This document shows, one piece after another, positions 1 through 5,273 of a stretch of 5,748 bases of DNA. The stretch covers positions 763 through 6,510 of the forward strand of contig JAJYOH010000354.1 of the NCBI GenBank assembly GCA_021796315.1, given 5' to 3'. The position numbers and the translations under genes are program-made. Source of the DNA: Chloroflexota bacterium. GTDB lineage: Bacteria; Chloroflexota; Anaerolineae; Anaerolineales; Villigracilaceae. The notes beneath the pieces are model-generated. The model ran no database searches and had not been told where the DNA came from. It saw nothing but the letters and a program-made list of their open reading frames with translations. Numbering within the stretch: position 1 is the stretch's first letter; each line of letters opens with the position of its first letter.

Positions 1-1462
1 CCGCAGCAATGGGCGAGGATGTTATCGCACGTTTGGCCTGGAACTGCCATTTCATCGTGCCGCGAAAATCCAGCGCGTAGAAGGCGCCGCCTTCCGAACC
101 GAAGTAAATCAGTTCGTTTGCGATGAAAGGCGTCGAGCGGATCTGATCGTCGGCGTCAAATTTCCAGATACTGCGACCCGTGTTCAGGTTCACAGCATGA
201 AGCGCCTGATCGTCCGAACCGATGAAGATGTGACCATCTGTAATGCGCGGCGATGAATGAATGCGCCCCTCGGTAGAGTAAGTCCACACGACTTTGCCCG
301 TACGCACATTGACAGCATGCAGGCGCTGGTCTTCCGATCCGAAGTAAACATTACCTTCATAAAAGACGGGCCGTGAGACGATGCCCCCATCGGCTGTGTA
401 TTTCCACTGGAATTTACCGTCGGCCGCGTTGAGGGCATATAAATTGTTGTCGTAACATCCAATATACAGCTCGCCCTGATGTAGCAAAGGCGTGCCGCGC
501 ACTTCATCTTCACAGTTGAATGTCCAAATCGGTTTGATGCCGCCAGCGGTAGCGATGGATGTAGCGGCGATCTTCGAAAGAGCGCCGGTCTTGCGCGCCA
601 CATTCATCAGGGCCTCTTTCATTTCGGCGGCCCCGGAAAAACGTTCAGACGGATTGTATTGCAAGGCGGTACTGATGACCGCTTCAAGTTCCGGTGAGAT
701 GCGGGAATTGATCTTACGCAGAGGCCGCTCGGCAAATGAGAACGGCGGCTCGAGGCGCGGATCGCGGCGCGTCAAGGCCTGGTGGAGCGTCGCGCCCAGG
801 GAGTAGATGTCTGCTAACGGCGTGGCCTCGCCGCGATATTGTTCGGGCGGGGAATAGCCTTCGGTACCGATCATCGTTCCTTTTTGTCCGGACTGGAACG
901 TCTTGGCGATGCCGAAATCCACCAGGATTACATCGCCACTGCTGTTGATCATGATGTTCGACGGTTTCAAGTCGCGGAAGATGATCGGGTCAGGTTTATG
1001 ATTGTGCAGGAAGGAGATCACATCACACAACTGGATGGCCCACCCAAGCACCTGTTCTTCGGGCAGGAAGCCGTTTGTATCGCCAATGATGGCTTCCAGA
1101 TCTTTGCCGTGAACGAACTCCAGTATGAGGTACGAGCGATCGTCTTCGCTGAAATAATCGTAAATGCGGGGGATGGCCGGATGGTTGAGCGTGGCCAGCA
1201 GGTTGGCTTCACGCTCAAAATTCTGGACGATGGTCCGGCGCACCAACGGATCGGGCGCCATGTTGATCATTTCCTTGACGGCTACCAGTTTGGTAACATT
1301 TGGGAAGTGCATATCACGGGCGCGATACACCGATCCCATCCCGCCTACGCCGATCACTTCCTGAATGTTATAGCGTTTGACGAGCGTTGTGCCAGATGGC
1401 AATTGGCGGCGAGGTGTGGTCGAATCGTCATCCAGCGGTTGTGTAATGTTTTGAGTATCCAG
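1..1462 (-). CDS. Ser/Thr protein kinase (PknB type) fused to a PQQ-like beta-propeller; 3' end cut by window edge
   Basis: Partial gene: 487 codons are visible and the frame is still open at the left edge. Numbered from the proposed CTG start, residues 1-30 are a polar linker and about 31-290 are a complete Hanks-type kinase domain. It has a glycine loop GVGGMGSVY (38-46), VAVK with catalytic K63, probable helix-C E85, FRDLKPSN (162-169, catalytic D164 and N169), DFG (182-184), and PPEQY (205-209) in place of APE. All key residues are present, so it should be active; T196 and T200 in the activation loop are plausible phosphosites. From about 311, Trp-type propeller blades repeat every 39-40 residues (W313, W353, W393, W433, W472) with motifs such as YFGS and LHAVN. 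Five blade starts are visible; seven or eight would close a propeller. No membrane helix separates kinase and propeller in the visible part, unlike classical PknB, so a cytosolic propeller acting as ligand or protein sensor is inferred. The domain calls are secure; the start codon is not. Confidence 0.93.
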   Translation of the reverse strand, partial: MDTQNITQPLDDDSTTPRRQLPSGTTLVKRYNIQEVIGVGGMGSVYRARDMHFPNVTKLVAVKEMINMAPDPLVRRTIVQNFEREANLLATLNHPAIPRIYDYFSEDDRSYLILEFVHGKDLEAIIGDTNGFLPEEQVLGWAIQLCDVISFLHNHKPDPIIFRDLKPSNIMINSSGDVILVDFGIAKTFQSGQKGTMIGTEGYSPPEQYRGEATPLADIYSLGATLHQALTRRDPRLEPPFSFAERPLRKINSRISPELEAVISTALQYNPSERFSGAAEMKEALMNVARKTGALSKIAATSIATAGGIKPIWTFNCEDEVRGTPLLHQGELYIGCYDNNLYALNAADGKFQWKYTADGGIVSRPVFYEGNVYFGSEDQRLHAVNVRTGKVVWTYSTEGRIHSSPRITDGHIFIGSDDQALHAVNLNTGRSIWKFDADDQIRSTPFIANELIYFGSEGGAFYALDFRGTMKWQFQAKRAITSSPIAA

Positions 1463-1471
1463 ATCGCCTCT
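1460..1471 (-). promoter_or_regulatory. Ribosome binding site and proposed CTG start of the kinase
   Basis: AGAGG (1471-1467) lies 4 nt before the in-frame CTG at 1462-1460. The frame has no ATG before the glycine loop, and codon-by-codon reading finds no stop upstream to about 1680, so no stop fixes the start. The ATG at 1478-1476 is in another frame and stops after 16 codons. The CTG start gives an N-terminus beginning MDTQNITQPL, a polar leader before the kinase fold. CTG initiation is rare, so this start is tentative. Confidence 0.45.
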
Positions 1472-1481
1472 TATCCATTGA

Positions 1482-1510
1482 ATTATAGTGTGCGATGTCC
1501 GGATTGGCAA
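1482..1510 (-). promoter_or_regulatory. Sigma70-type promoter of the kinase gene
   Basis: Read on the minus strand, TTGCCA (1510-1505, 5 of 6 to the -35 consensus) is followed by a 17-bp spacer and a perfect TATAAT (1487-1482). Transcription should begin near 1475. This places the kinase start downstream of that point and argues against in-frame TTG 1510-1508, which is the -35 box itself. Confidence 0.75.
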
Positions 1511-1541
1511 CGCAGCGCCAGTACGAATTAACGCGGATGGA

Positions 1542-1577
1542 CGCTGATTTCTCGAAGAATCTTCCGAGTTTTCAGCG
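1542..1577. repeat. Imperfect palindrome able to form a long hairpin or cruciform
   Basis: CGCTGA (1542-1547) pairs with TCAGCG (1572-1577). After a symmetric TTT/TTT internal loop, CTCGAAG (1551-1557) pairs with CTTC-C-GAG (1561-1568, one bulged C) around the loop AAT. It sits just upstream of the kinase promoter. There is no T-tract, so a terminator is unlikely. The flanks resemble low-complexity dispersed repeats built on words like CGCGGATG and CAGCG, but I cannot confirm copies elsewhere. Confidence 0.55.
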
Positions 1578-1632
1578 CTTGTCTGTGTCCGATATAGGTT
1601 TTGTACTTGACATCTTGCATACGTATTTGTAG

Positions 1633-1651
1633 GGAGGGTTTGTAACCCGCC
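1633..1651 (+). repeat. Short intergenic hairpin with TGT loop (copy 1)
   Basis: GGAGGGTT (1633-1640) pairs with AACCCGCC (1644-1651) around the loop TGT, with a single A-G mismatch. No T-run follows on either strand. Its core GGTTTGTAACC matches the core of the hairpin at 1674-1692 read on the opposite strand at 9 of 11 positions, and the differences preserve pairing. Confidence 0.55.
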
Positions 1652-1666
1652 AAAACTTGTGTTTTC

Positions 1667-1692
1667 AAAAACTGTCAGGCTACAAGCCTGAC
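1667..1692 (-). terminator. Intrinsic terminator downstream of the DUF1304 gene
   Basis: On the minus strand, GTCAGGCTTGTAGCCTGAC (1692-1674) forms a perfect 8-bp stem with a TGT loop. It is followed by AG and five T (1671-1667). It starts 40 nt past the TAG stop of the DUF1304 gene. There is no T-run on the plus-strand side, so it acts in one direction, insulating the kinase from upstream transcription. Confidence 0.7.
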
Positions 1693-1731
1693 TTGAGCAA
1701 CAGGCCCACTGTAGAAAGCTTGACTCTGAAA

Positions 1732-2085
1732 CTACATCGAAAGAGAAACCAAGATCAACCCGATCAATCCCGGAAGCGCCTGCATATAAAGGATGGAGCG
1801 TTTGGCGGTCAGGCCGCCGTAGATGCCTGCGATCAAGATACAGACCAGGAAGAATATCTTGATCGATGCCATTCCGGAGAAGAGGCCCCAGAACAGACCC
1901 GCGGCAAGAAAGCCGTTGTAGAGTCCCTGATTGGCGGCCAGCGTGGCGGACGACTCGGCGACTTCTTTGGTCATGTTGAAAGTTTTCAGGCCGGTAGGCT
2001 GCTTCCACAGGAACATCTCAAGGATCAGGAAGCCGATGTGCAGGATGCCGACGATGGCAATAACGATATTCGCAACGATATTCAT
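1732..2085 (-). CDS. DUF1304 family small integral membrane protein
   Basis: 117 residues, a typical length for DUF1304. Four hydrophobic helices lie at about 4-26, 50-70, 74-94 and 100-116, with a polar loop at 27-49. Family-like features are an HIGF segment with H16, E23-M-F-W27 at the end of helix 1, and the NQGLYNGFLAAG segment (52-63) at the start of helix 2. The family has no established biochemical role that I know of. ATG 2085-2083 is preceded by a good Shine-Dalgarno, AAGGAG (2101-2096), about 10 nt upstream, and the stop is TAG. It has a terminator downstream and a 364-bp gap to the MFS gene upstream, so it is probably transcribed alone. Family recognition is from memory of the conserved segments; function is unknown. 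Confidence 0.85.
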   Translation of the reverse strand: MNIVANIVIAIVGILHIGFLILEMFLWKQPTGLKTFNMTKEVAESSATLAANQGLYNGFLAAGLFWGLFSGMASIKIFFLVCILIAGIYGGLTAKRSILYMQALPGLIGLILVSLSM

Positions 2086-2121
2086 TTGATTTTCTCTCCT
2101 TTGGCTATAAAGTGACTCAAA

Positions 2122-2200
2122 AATCCTTAACGCAAAGTCGCTAAATCACCAAGATTTTTTTATTTTTCTCCGCGGCCCTGCGGCTTTACGTTGAATCCTT
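2122..2200. repeat. MITE-like inverted-repeat element flanked by 7-bp direct repeats
   Basis: AACGCAAAGTCGC (2129-2141) and GCGGCTTTACGTT (2180-2192) are inverted repeats, 11 of 13 positions matching, with 38 bp between them. AATCCTT occurs directly outside the left arm (2122-2128) and one base outside the right arm (2194-2200), as a target duplication would. The interior is an A/T run plus a CCGC/GCGG palindrome (2170-2183) with no coding capacity. The arms are words that occur widely in low-complexity intergenic repeats, so a transposon origin is only a suggestion. Confidence 0.45.
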
Positions 2201-2449
2201 GGTGGTGGACTTGAGTTATATTGAACACGGGCATGAACCGCGCTTTTAATTTACCGCAACCCTCAACGAGGGCAGGCGAGCGCAAAGTTAAAGGCTTTTT
2301 CTTGGCGTACTTCCCTGCACTTGCACGCAGGACAAGTGTGCGGGCTTCGCGGTTGGATTTTGAAATTTCTCCAAACGCGCAGAACCGCAATTGGTTATCG
2401 AGCCTGTCGAGATATTGTGGCCGCTCAAAGTATATATAAAGTCTTCTGT
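2201..2449. other. Non-coding remainder of the gap between the MFS and DUF1304 genes
   Basis: I see no credible gene here. Two small hairpins are visible: CCCTC-AAC-GAGGG (2260-2272, perfect 5-bp stem) and CACTTG/CAAGTG (2318-2323 and 2333-2338, 9-nt loop). Neither is followed by a convincing T-run on the minus strand, so neither is a standard terminator for the MFS gene, which ends at 2450. The fragments CGCAAAG (2281-2287) and GCGGTTGGATTT (2349-2360) look like another degenerate copy of the CGCAAAG-type repeat at 2129-2192. Confidence 0.4.
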
Positions 2450-3790
2450 TCACACAATCGCGGGCTTTGGTATCGAGCGCGGTGCAATCGTCCACAGCGC
2501 GGCCAGGATTAGCCCGCCGATAAAGAACGGCACGGGCGCGCCGAACCATTGAAAGAGCGAACCGTAAAACAAAGGCGCGATGGCGTTGGCCGCGCTATAG
2601 AACGCGGTTGAAACGCCCAGCATTCCGCCAACCTCGTTTTTGCTGGAAGACTTGGTGATCAAACTATTAATGGCCGGATGCAGAACACCGCCTCCCAGCG
2701 CAGCCGGGAAGCTTGCCACCAGCAACCAGATGATCCCAAACCAGCCCTTCGCGGCTTCATCCGGCAACGCCACTTTGATGGTCTGCGTCGAAACTTGGAT
2801 GGAACTTTGTCCGGCCAGACTCTCCACCACTTTTGCCTGGCTATACCACGGCACTGGAATACGCGGCGTGAGCGATGTTCCGATCAGGCCGATGGCTAAT
2901 GCAGATACTCCCAGGATGACGAGCCAGCGGTCGCCTCTTTTCCGGGACCAACGACCAATGAGGCCGCCTTGAACGATCACAATAAATATGCCGGCCAGCG
3001 CGAACAAGCCCGCTGTGCCGGTGGCGTCCATACCGAGACGGGTCAGCGTGAACAATGAAAAGAGTTGTTCGTACCCGCCGAAGGCAATTTGATAAAAGAA
3101 CATCACCAGCAAAAGAAAGCCGATGGCCGGACGTCCGAGGGCTTCGCGCATGGCTTGAAAGCTGAATGGCGATTTATGCGAGATGGCAGGTGCGTCATCG
3201 TGATGAGTTTCATGGAACCAGAACGTCGTCAGCAGGATGGACATCAGCGAGAAAAAGGCCGCGCTGAACGCGACCGCTCGATAGTCCCCGCCCGAAGCGG
3301 CCAGCACGATATAAGCGATGATCGGCCCGAGGATGAATCCGACACCGAAGGCCGCGCCGATGAGTCCCAGTCCCTGCGTGCGAGTCTTCTCGGCAGTGCT
3401 GTCTGTAATGGCGCTCTGCGCGGTGGATAAGTTCGCGCCGGATAAGCCGTCGATAATGCGCGAGAGGAACAACAGCCAGAGCGTGTTGGAAAAACCCAAT
3501 AAGATGAAGCCTGCCAATGTTCCAAGCTGGCTGATGATGAGAATGGGTTTGCGCCCGAAGCGATCAGAGAGACGGCCAAGAATTGGCGCGCCGACGAATT
3601 GCATCATCGGGTAGGTGGCCTGCAAAATGCCGATGGTGAAGGGCGTTGCGCCGAAGCGCGCCGCAAAGAGCGGCAGAAGCGGAATGATGATCGAGAGACC
3701 GATCAGGTCAACGAGCACGATGACGATGATGGGCAAAACGCGTTTGAAGTCGAGTTTATCGGCTGGAATAATTGTTTCAGTTGTCGTCAT
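2450..3790 (-). CDS. MFS transporter, TetA-like drug:H+ antiporter family (DHA1)
   Basis: 446 residues, about 12 predicted helices, with both N- and C-terminus expected in the cytoplasm. Helix 1 carries VDLIGLSIIIPLLP (27-40). The diagnostic loop 2-3 motif A is GRLSDRFGRKP (72-82). Helix 4 starts with SRIIDGLSGANLSTA (110-124), and helix 5 has the antiporter motif C-like segment GAAFGVGFILGP (145-156). This pattern is that of proton-driven multidrug or tetracycline-type exporters; the substrate cannot be read from sequence. It is longer than TetA (about 400 residues), mainly because of a polar loop of about 45 residues between helices 9 and 10 (306-350), predicted outside the membrane. ATG 3790-3788 is the only in-frame start nearby but has no clear Shine-Dalgarno. 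It lies 21 bp after the stop of the 4TM gene, so translational coupling within one operon is likely. Stop is TGA. Confidence 0.9.
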   Translation of the reverse strand: MTTTETIIPADKLDFKRVLPIIVIVLVDLIGLSIIIPLLPLFAARFGATPFTIGILQATYPMMQFVGAPILGRLSDRFGRKPILIISQLGTLAGFILLGFSNTLWLLFLSRIIDGLSGANLSTAQSAITDSTAEKTRTQGLGLIGAAFGVGFILGPIIAYIVLAASGGDYRAVAFSAAFFSLMSILLTTFWFHETHHDDAPAISHKSPFSFQAMREALGRPAIGFLLLVMFFYQIAFGGYEQLFSLFTLTRLGMDATGTAGLFALAGIFIVIVQGGLIGRWSRKRGDRWLVILGVSALAIGLIGTSLTPRIPVPWYSQAKVVESLAGQSSIQVSTQTIKVALPDEAAKGWFGIIWLLVASFPAALGGGVLHPAINSLITKSSSKNEVGGMLGVSTAFYSAANAIAPLFYGSLFQWFGAPVPFFIGGLILAALWTIAPRSIPKPAIV

Positions 3791-3811
3791 GATCGATTCA
3801 AAAAGAGGGGA

Positions 3812-4207
3812 TTATCTTGCGCTTGCAGGCAGGAATGAAATGCCGATGAAGACCAATACCAGCGTGCCGAGGATCACGAATAATGAATACTGAAAGCGAA
3901 GTTTATCGTTCAAATTCTTGAGGCGCGCAGACACGTGGGAAAGTCCGGTGGCGATGAGCATTGTAAGCATGTGCTCGATGCGATAAAGCGGAAAGCCCGT
4001 CACGGCAATGCCATTCCAGATGAAATAGATCAGGCCGAGCAGAACCTGCAGATCCATCAAGCGGCTGAAGCCGGATGCGAGACCGCGGTCCATGCCCTTG
4101 AAAGAAGCATTACCTGCCCAACTGATCGCGAATTTGATAATGGCAACAACGGCCACGAGGATGATAACCCAGCGAACCAGCGAATGAAGCATGAGAAGAA
4201 TTGCCAT
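3812..4207 (-). CDS. Four-helix membrane protein with LHSxxRW and EH motifs, function unknown
   Basis: 131 residues with hydrophobic segments at about 5-28, 46-65, 77-93 and 107-126. Motifs that look conserved are LHSLVRW (7-13), DLQVLLG (52-58) and IEHMLTM (78-84), plus H91. I recall similar small proteins in Bacteroidetes and Chloroflexota, usually annotated as hypothetical. Intramembrane histidines (H8, H79, H91) could ligate heme or metal, but that is inference and there is no c-type CxxCH. ATG 4207-4205 has a strong Shine-Dalgarno, AAGGAG, 8 nt upstream (4221-4216), which supports this start. It is the first gene of a probable operon with the MFS transporter 21 bp downstream, so it may support or modulate transport. 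Stop is TAA. Confidence 0.8.
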   Translation of the reverse strand: MAILLMLHSLVRWVIILVAVVAIIKFAISWAGNASFKGMDRGLASGFSRLMDLQVLLGLIYFIWNGIAVTGFPLYRIEHMLTMLIATGLSHVSARLKNLNDKLRFQYSLFVILGTLVLVFIGISFLPASAR

Positions 4208-4232
4208 AAATTACTCTCCTTATTGTTTATAG

Positions 4233-4260
4233 AATTGTTATGCGGAATGGTAGCACAATT
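4233..4260. promoter_or_regulatory. Possible operator: AATTGT/ACAATT inverted repeat in the divergent intergenic region
   Basis: AATTGT (4233-4238) and ACAATT (4255-4260) form a 6-bp inverted repeat with a 16-bp spacer, between the divergent 4TM-MFS operon and the hydratase gene. On the minus strand a TATAAA (4231-4226) overlaps its edge and could be a -10 box for the 4TM gene, though no good -35 is visible at the right distance. The arms recall lac-type operators, but the spacing differs by 7 bp. Confidence 0.25.
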
Positions 4261-4290
4261 TTATTTCTCGTGTAGAATCACTACGAGTGT

Positions 4291-4374
4291 TGTTGCGAGG
4301 AGGGCGTAGCCCGACGTGGCAATCCTTAGCAAAATGGGAGATTGCTTCGGCCTTCGGCCTCGCAATGACGGGAG
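4291..4374. repeat. Nested palindromic intergenic repeat upstream of the enoyl-CoA hydratase gene
   Basis: Outer arms TTGCGAGG (4293-4300) and CCTCGCAA (4358-4365) enclose inner arms GCAATC (4319-4324) and GATTGC (4340-4345). Between them lie two small perfect hairpins, GGGC-GTA-GCCC (4302-4312) and GGCC-TTC-GGCC (4349-4359). The layout strongly resembles the dispersed ATTGCGAGG...GCAATC type repeats found between genes in many environmental bacteria. It has no coding capacity. The repeat edge GACGGGAG (4367-4374) contains the Shine-Dalgarno of the downstream gene. Confidence 0.7.
4370..4374 (+). promoter_or_regulatory. Ribosome binding site of the hydratase gene, at the repeat edge
   Basis: GGGAG ends 6 nt before ATG 4381, a normal spacing, and supports that start. 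It is contiguous with the right end of the palindromic repeat. No clear promoter is visible; a TAGAAT at 4273-4278 could be a -10 but lacks a recognisable -35. Confidence 0.6.
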
Positions 4375-4380
4375 AAAACT

Positions 4381-5154
4381 ATGCCATACGAAATGACCCT
4401 GACTGAAACACGCGGACGGGTTGGATTGATCACGCTCAATCGTCCGCAGGCGTTGAACGCGCTCAATAATCAATTGGTGCGCGAGTTGATGGATGCGCTC
4501 GAAAGCTACGACAATGATGACAACATCGGTGCGATGGTGCTTACCGGCAGCGGGAAGGCCTTCGCGGCGGGCGCGGACATCAAAGAGATGGCCGATAAAT
4601 CCGTTCAACAAATGATGGACGGCGATTCCATTGCCGTCTTCAGCAAAATTCTGTCCATTCGCAAGCCGGTCATCGCGGCGGTGTCGGGATACGCGCTGGG
4701 CGGCGGATGTGAAGTTGCCATGTCGTGCGACATGATCGTCGCTTCGGAATCTGCAAAGTTTGGTCAGCCGGAGATCACGATTGGAGTCATTCCCGGTGCG
4801 GGCGGGACGCAGCGTCTGACGCGGGCGGTGGGCAAGGCGCTTGCCATGGAAATGATCCTGAACAACCGCACGCTGTCGGCGCAGGAAGCGTATCAGTTCG
4901 GCCTCGTCAATCGCGTCGTCCCGGTTGAACGTTATTTCGATGAAGCGCTCAAACTCGCAGACGAGATCGCCTCGCGCGCGCCGCTTGCGATCCGCGCCGC
5001 CAAGAAGATGATCAATCAGGCTTATGAGCGCACGCTGACAGATGCCATCCATGCCGAGCGGCAGGAATTCTACAACCTGTTCGCGACCATAGATCAAAAG
5101 GAAGGCATGAAGGCGTTTATTGAAAAACGAAGACCAGAGTGGAGGGGGAGATGA
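4381..5154 (+). CDS. Enoyl-CoA hydratase/isomerase (crotonase family)
   Basis: 257 residues, full length for a short-chain crotonase. It should hydrate trans-2-enoyl-CoA to 3-hydroxyacyl-CoA in the cytoplasm, in beta-oxidation or a butanoyl/crotonyl-CoA route. The CoA and oxyanion-hole segment is FAAGADIKEM (61-70, with A65), and the second oxyanion glycine is G108 in ALGGGCE. Both catalytic glutamates of true hydratases are present: E111 (GGGCE) and E131 (FGQPEITIGVIPGAGGTQRL, 127-146), spaced 20 apart as in rat crotonase E144/E164. The C-terminus has the usual FIEKRRPEWRGR ending (246-257). This favours a hydratase over an isomerase or dehalogenase; chain-length preference cannot be read. 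No other beta-oxidation gene is visible, so it appears isolated. The start has a Shine-Dalgarno at 4370-4374, and the TGA stop overlaps a downstream ATG (ATGA). Confidence 0.95.
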   Translation: MPYEMTLTETRGRVGLITLNRPQALNALNNQLVRELMDALESYDNDDNIGAMVLTGSGKAFAAGADIKEMADKSVQQMMDGDSIAVFSKILSIRKPVIAAVSGYALGGGCEVAMSCDMIVASESAKFGQPEITIGVIPGAGGTQRLTRAVGKALAMEMILNNRTLSAQEAYQFGLVNRVVPVERYFDEALKLADEIASRAPLAIRAAKKMINQAYERTLTDAIHAERQEFYNLFATIDQKEGMKAFIEKRRPEWRGR

Positions 5155-5225
5155 TCAGCTTTCAGTTGGCTTTGCTCTGTCAGCGGGATGATTGCGAGAG
5201 ATGGAATGCGCTGAGAAATGCGTAG
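5151..5225 (+). CDS. Possible 24-residue ORF overlapping the hydratase stop
   Basis: ATG 5151-5153 overlaps the hydratase TGA in an ATGA arrangement and is preceded by the purine-rich GGAGGGGGAG (5141-5150), so translational coupling is possible. The ORF ends at TAG 5223-5225. The 24-residue product (starts MISFQLALLC) has two cysteines and no recognised family. It may be a chance ORF or the stub of a lost downstream gene. Confidence 0.2.
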   Translation: MISFQLALLCQRDDCERWNALRNA

Positions 5226-5234
5226 TCCATTACA

Positions 5235-5263
5235 CTGAAGTTTCCGGAAACACGTAATATAAT
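5235..5263 (+). promoter_or_regulatory. Promoter with a palindromic operator-like site for the nuclease-like gene
   Basis: A perfect TATAAT lies at 5258-5263. The best -35 at a 17-bp distance, CTGAAG (5235-5240), is poor (3 of 6). A perfect 12-bp palindrome, GTTTCCGGAAAC (5240-5251), fills the spacer, where a dimeric repressor or activator would control RNA polymerase. Transcription would start near 5270, only 3-7 nt before ATG 5274 or 5277, so the mRNA may be nearly leaderless. No strong Shine-Dalgarno is present. Confidence 0.5.
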
Positions 5264-5273
5264 ATCGGACACG

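Noticed and set aside
839..1531. Plus-strand open frame of 230 codons opposite the kinase
   Set aside because: The minus strand encodes an intact kinase with all motifs; this frame is its mirror and lacks a family signature.
1533..1620. Minus-strand mini-ORF of 30 codons (ATG 1620 to TAA 1531)
   Set aside because: It lies within repeat-like intergenic sequence and has no convincing Shine-Dalgarno, so it is most likely chance.
1607..1635. Perfect TTGACA on the plus strand at 1607-1612, as a possible promoter
   Set aside because: At 16-18 bp spacing the -10 position reads GTAGGG, TAGGGA or AGGGAG, which is not a -10 box, and no plus-strand gene follows.
1633..1692. CRISPR-like or tandem repeat array
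   Set aside because: There are only two copies, inverted relative to each other, without regular spacers. They are independent hairpins.
2160..2549. Minus-strand open frame of 129 codons
   Set aside because: It overlaps the 3' end of the MFS gene in another frame and continues into repeat-like non-coding DNA. It has an Arg-rich composition and no recognisable domain.
4233..4260. lac operator
   Set aside because: The arms resemble lacO, but the centre is 7 bp longer and unrelated, so a LacI-type site is not supported.
4261..5097. Minus-strand open frame of 278 codons opposite the hydratase
   Set aside because: It is an antisense shadow of a clear crotonase gene in GC-rich DNA and reads through the palindromic repeat. 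Its composition is Arg/His-rich with no domain.
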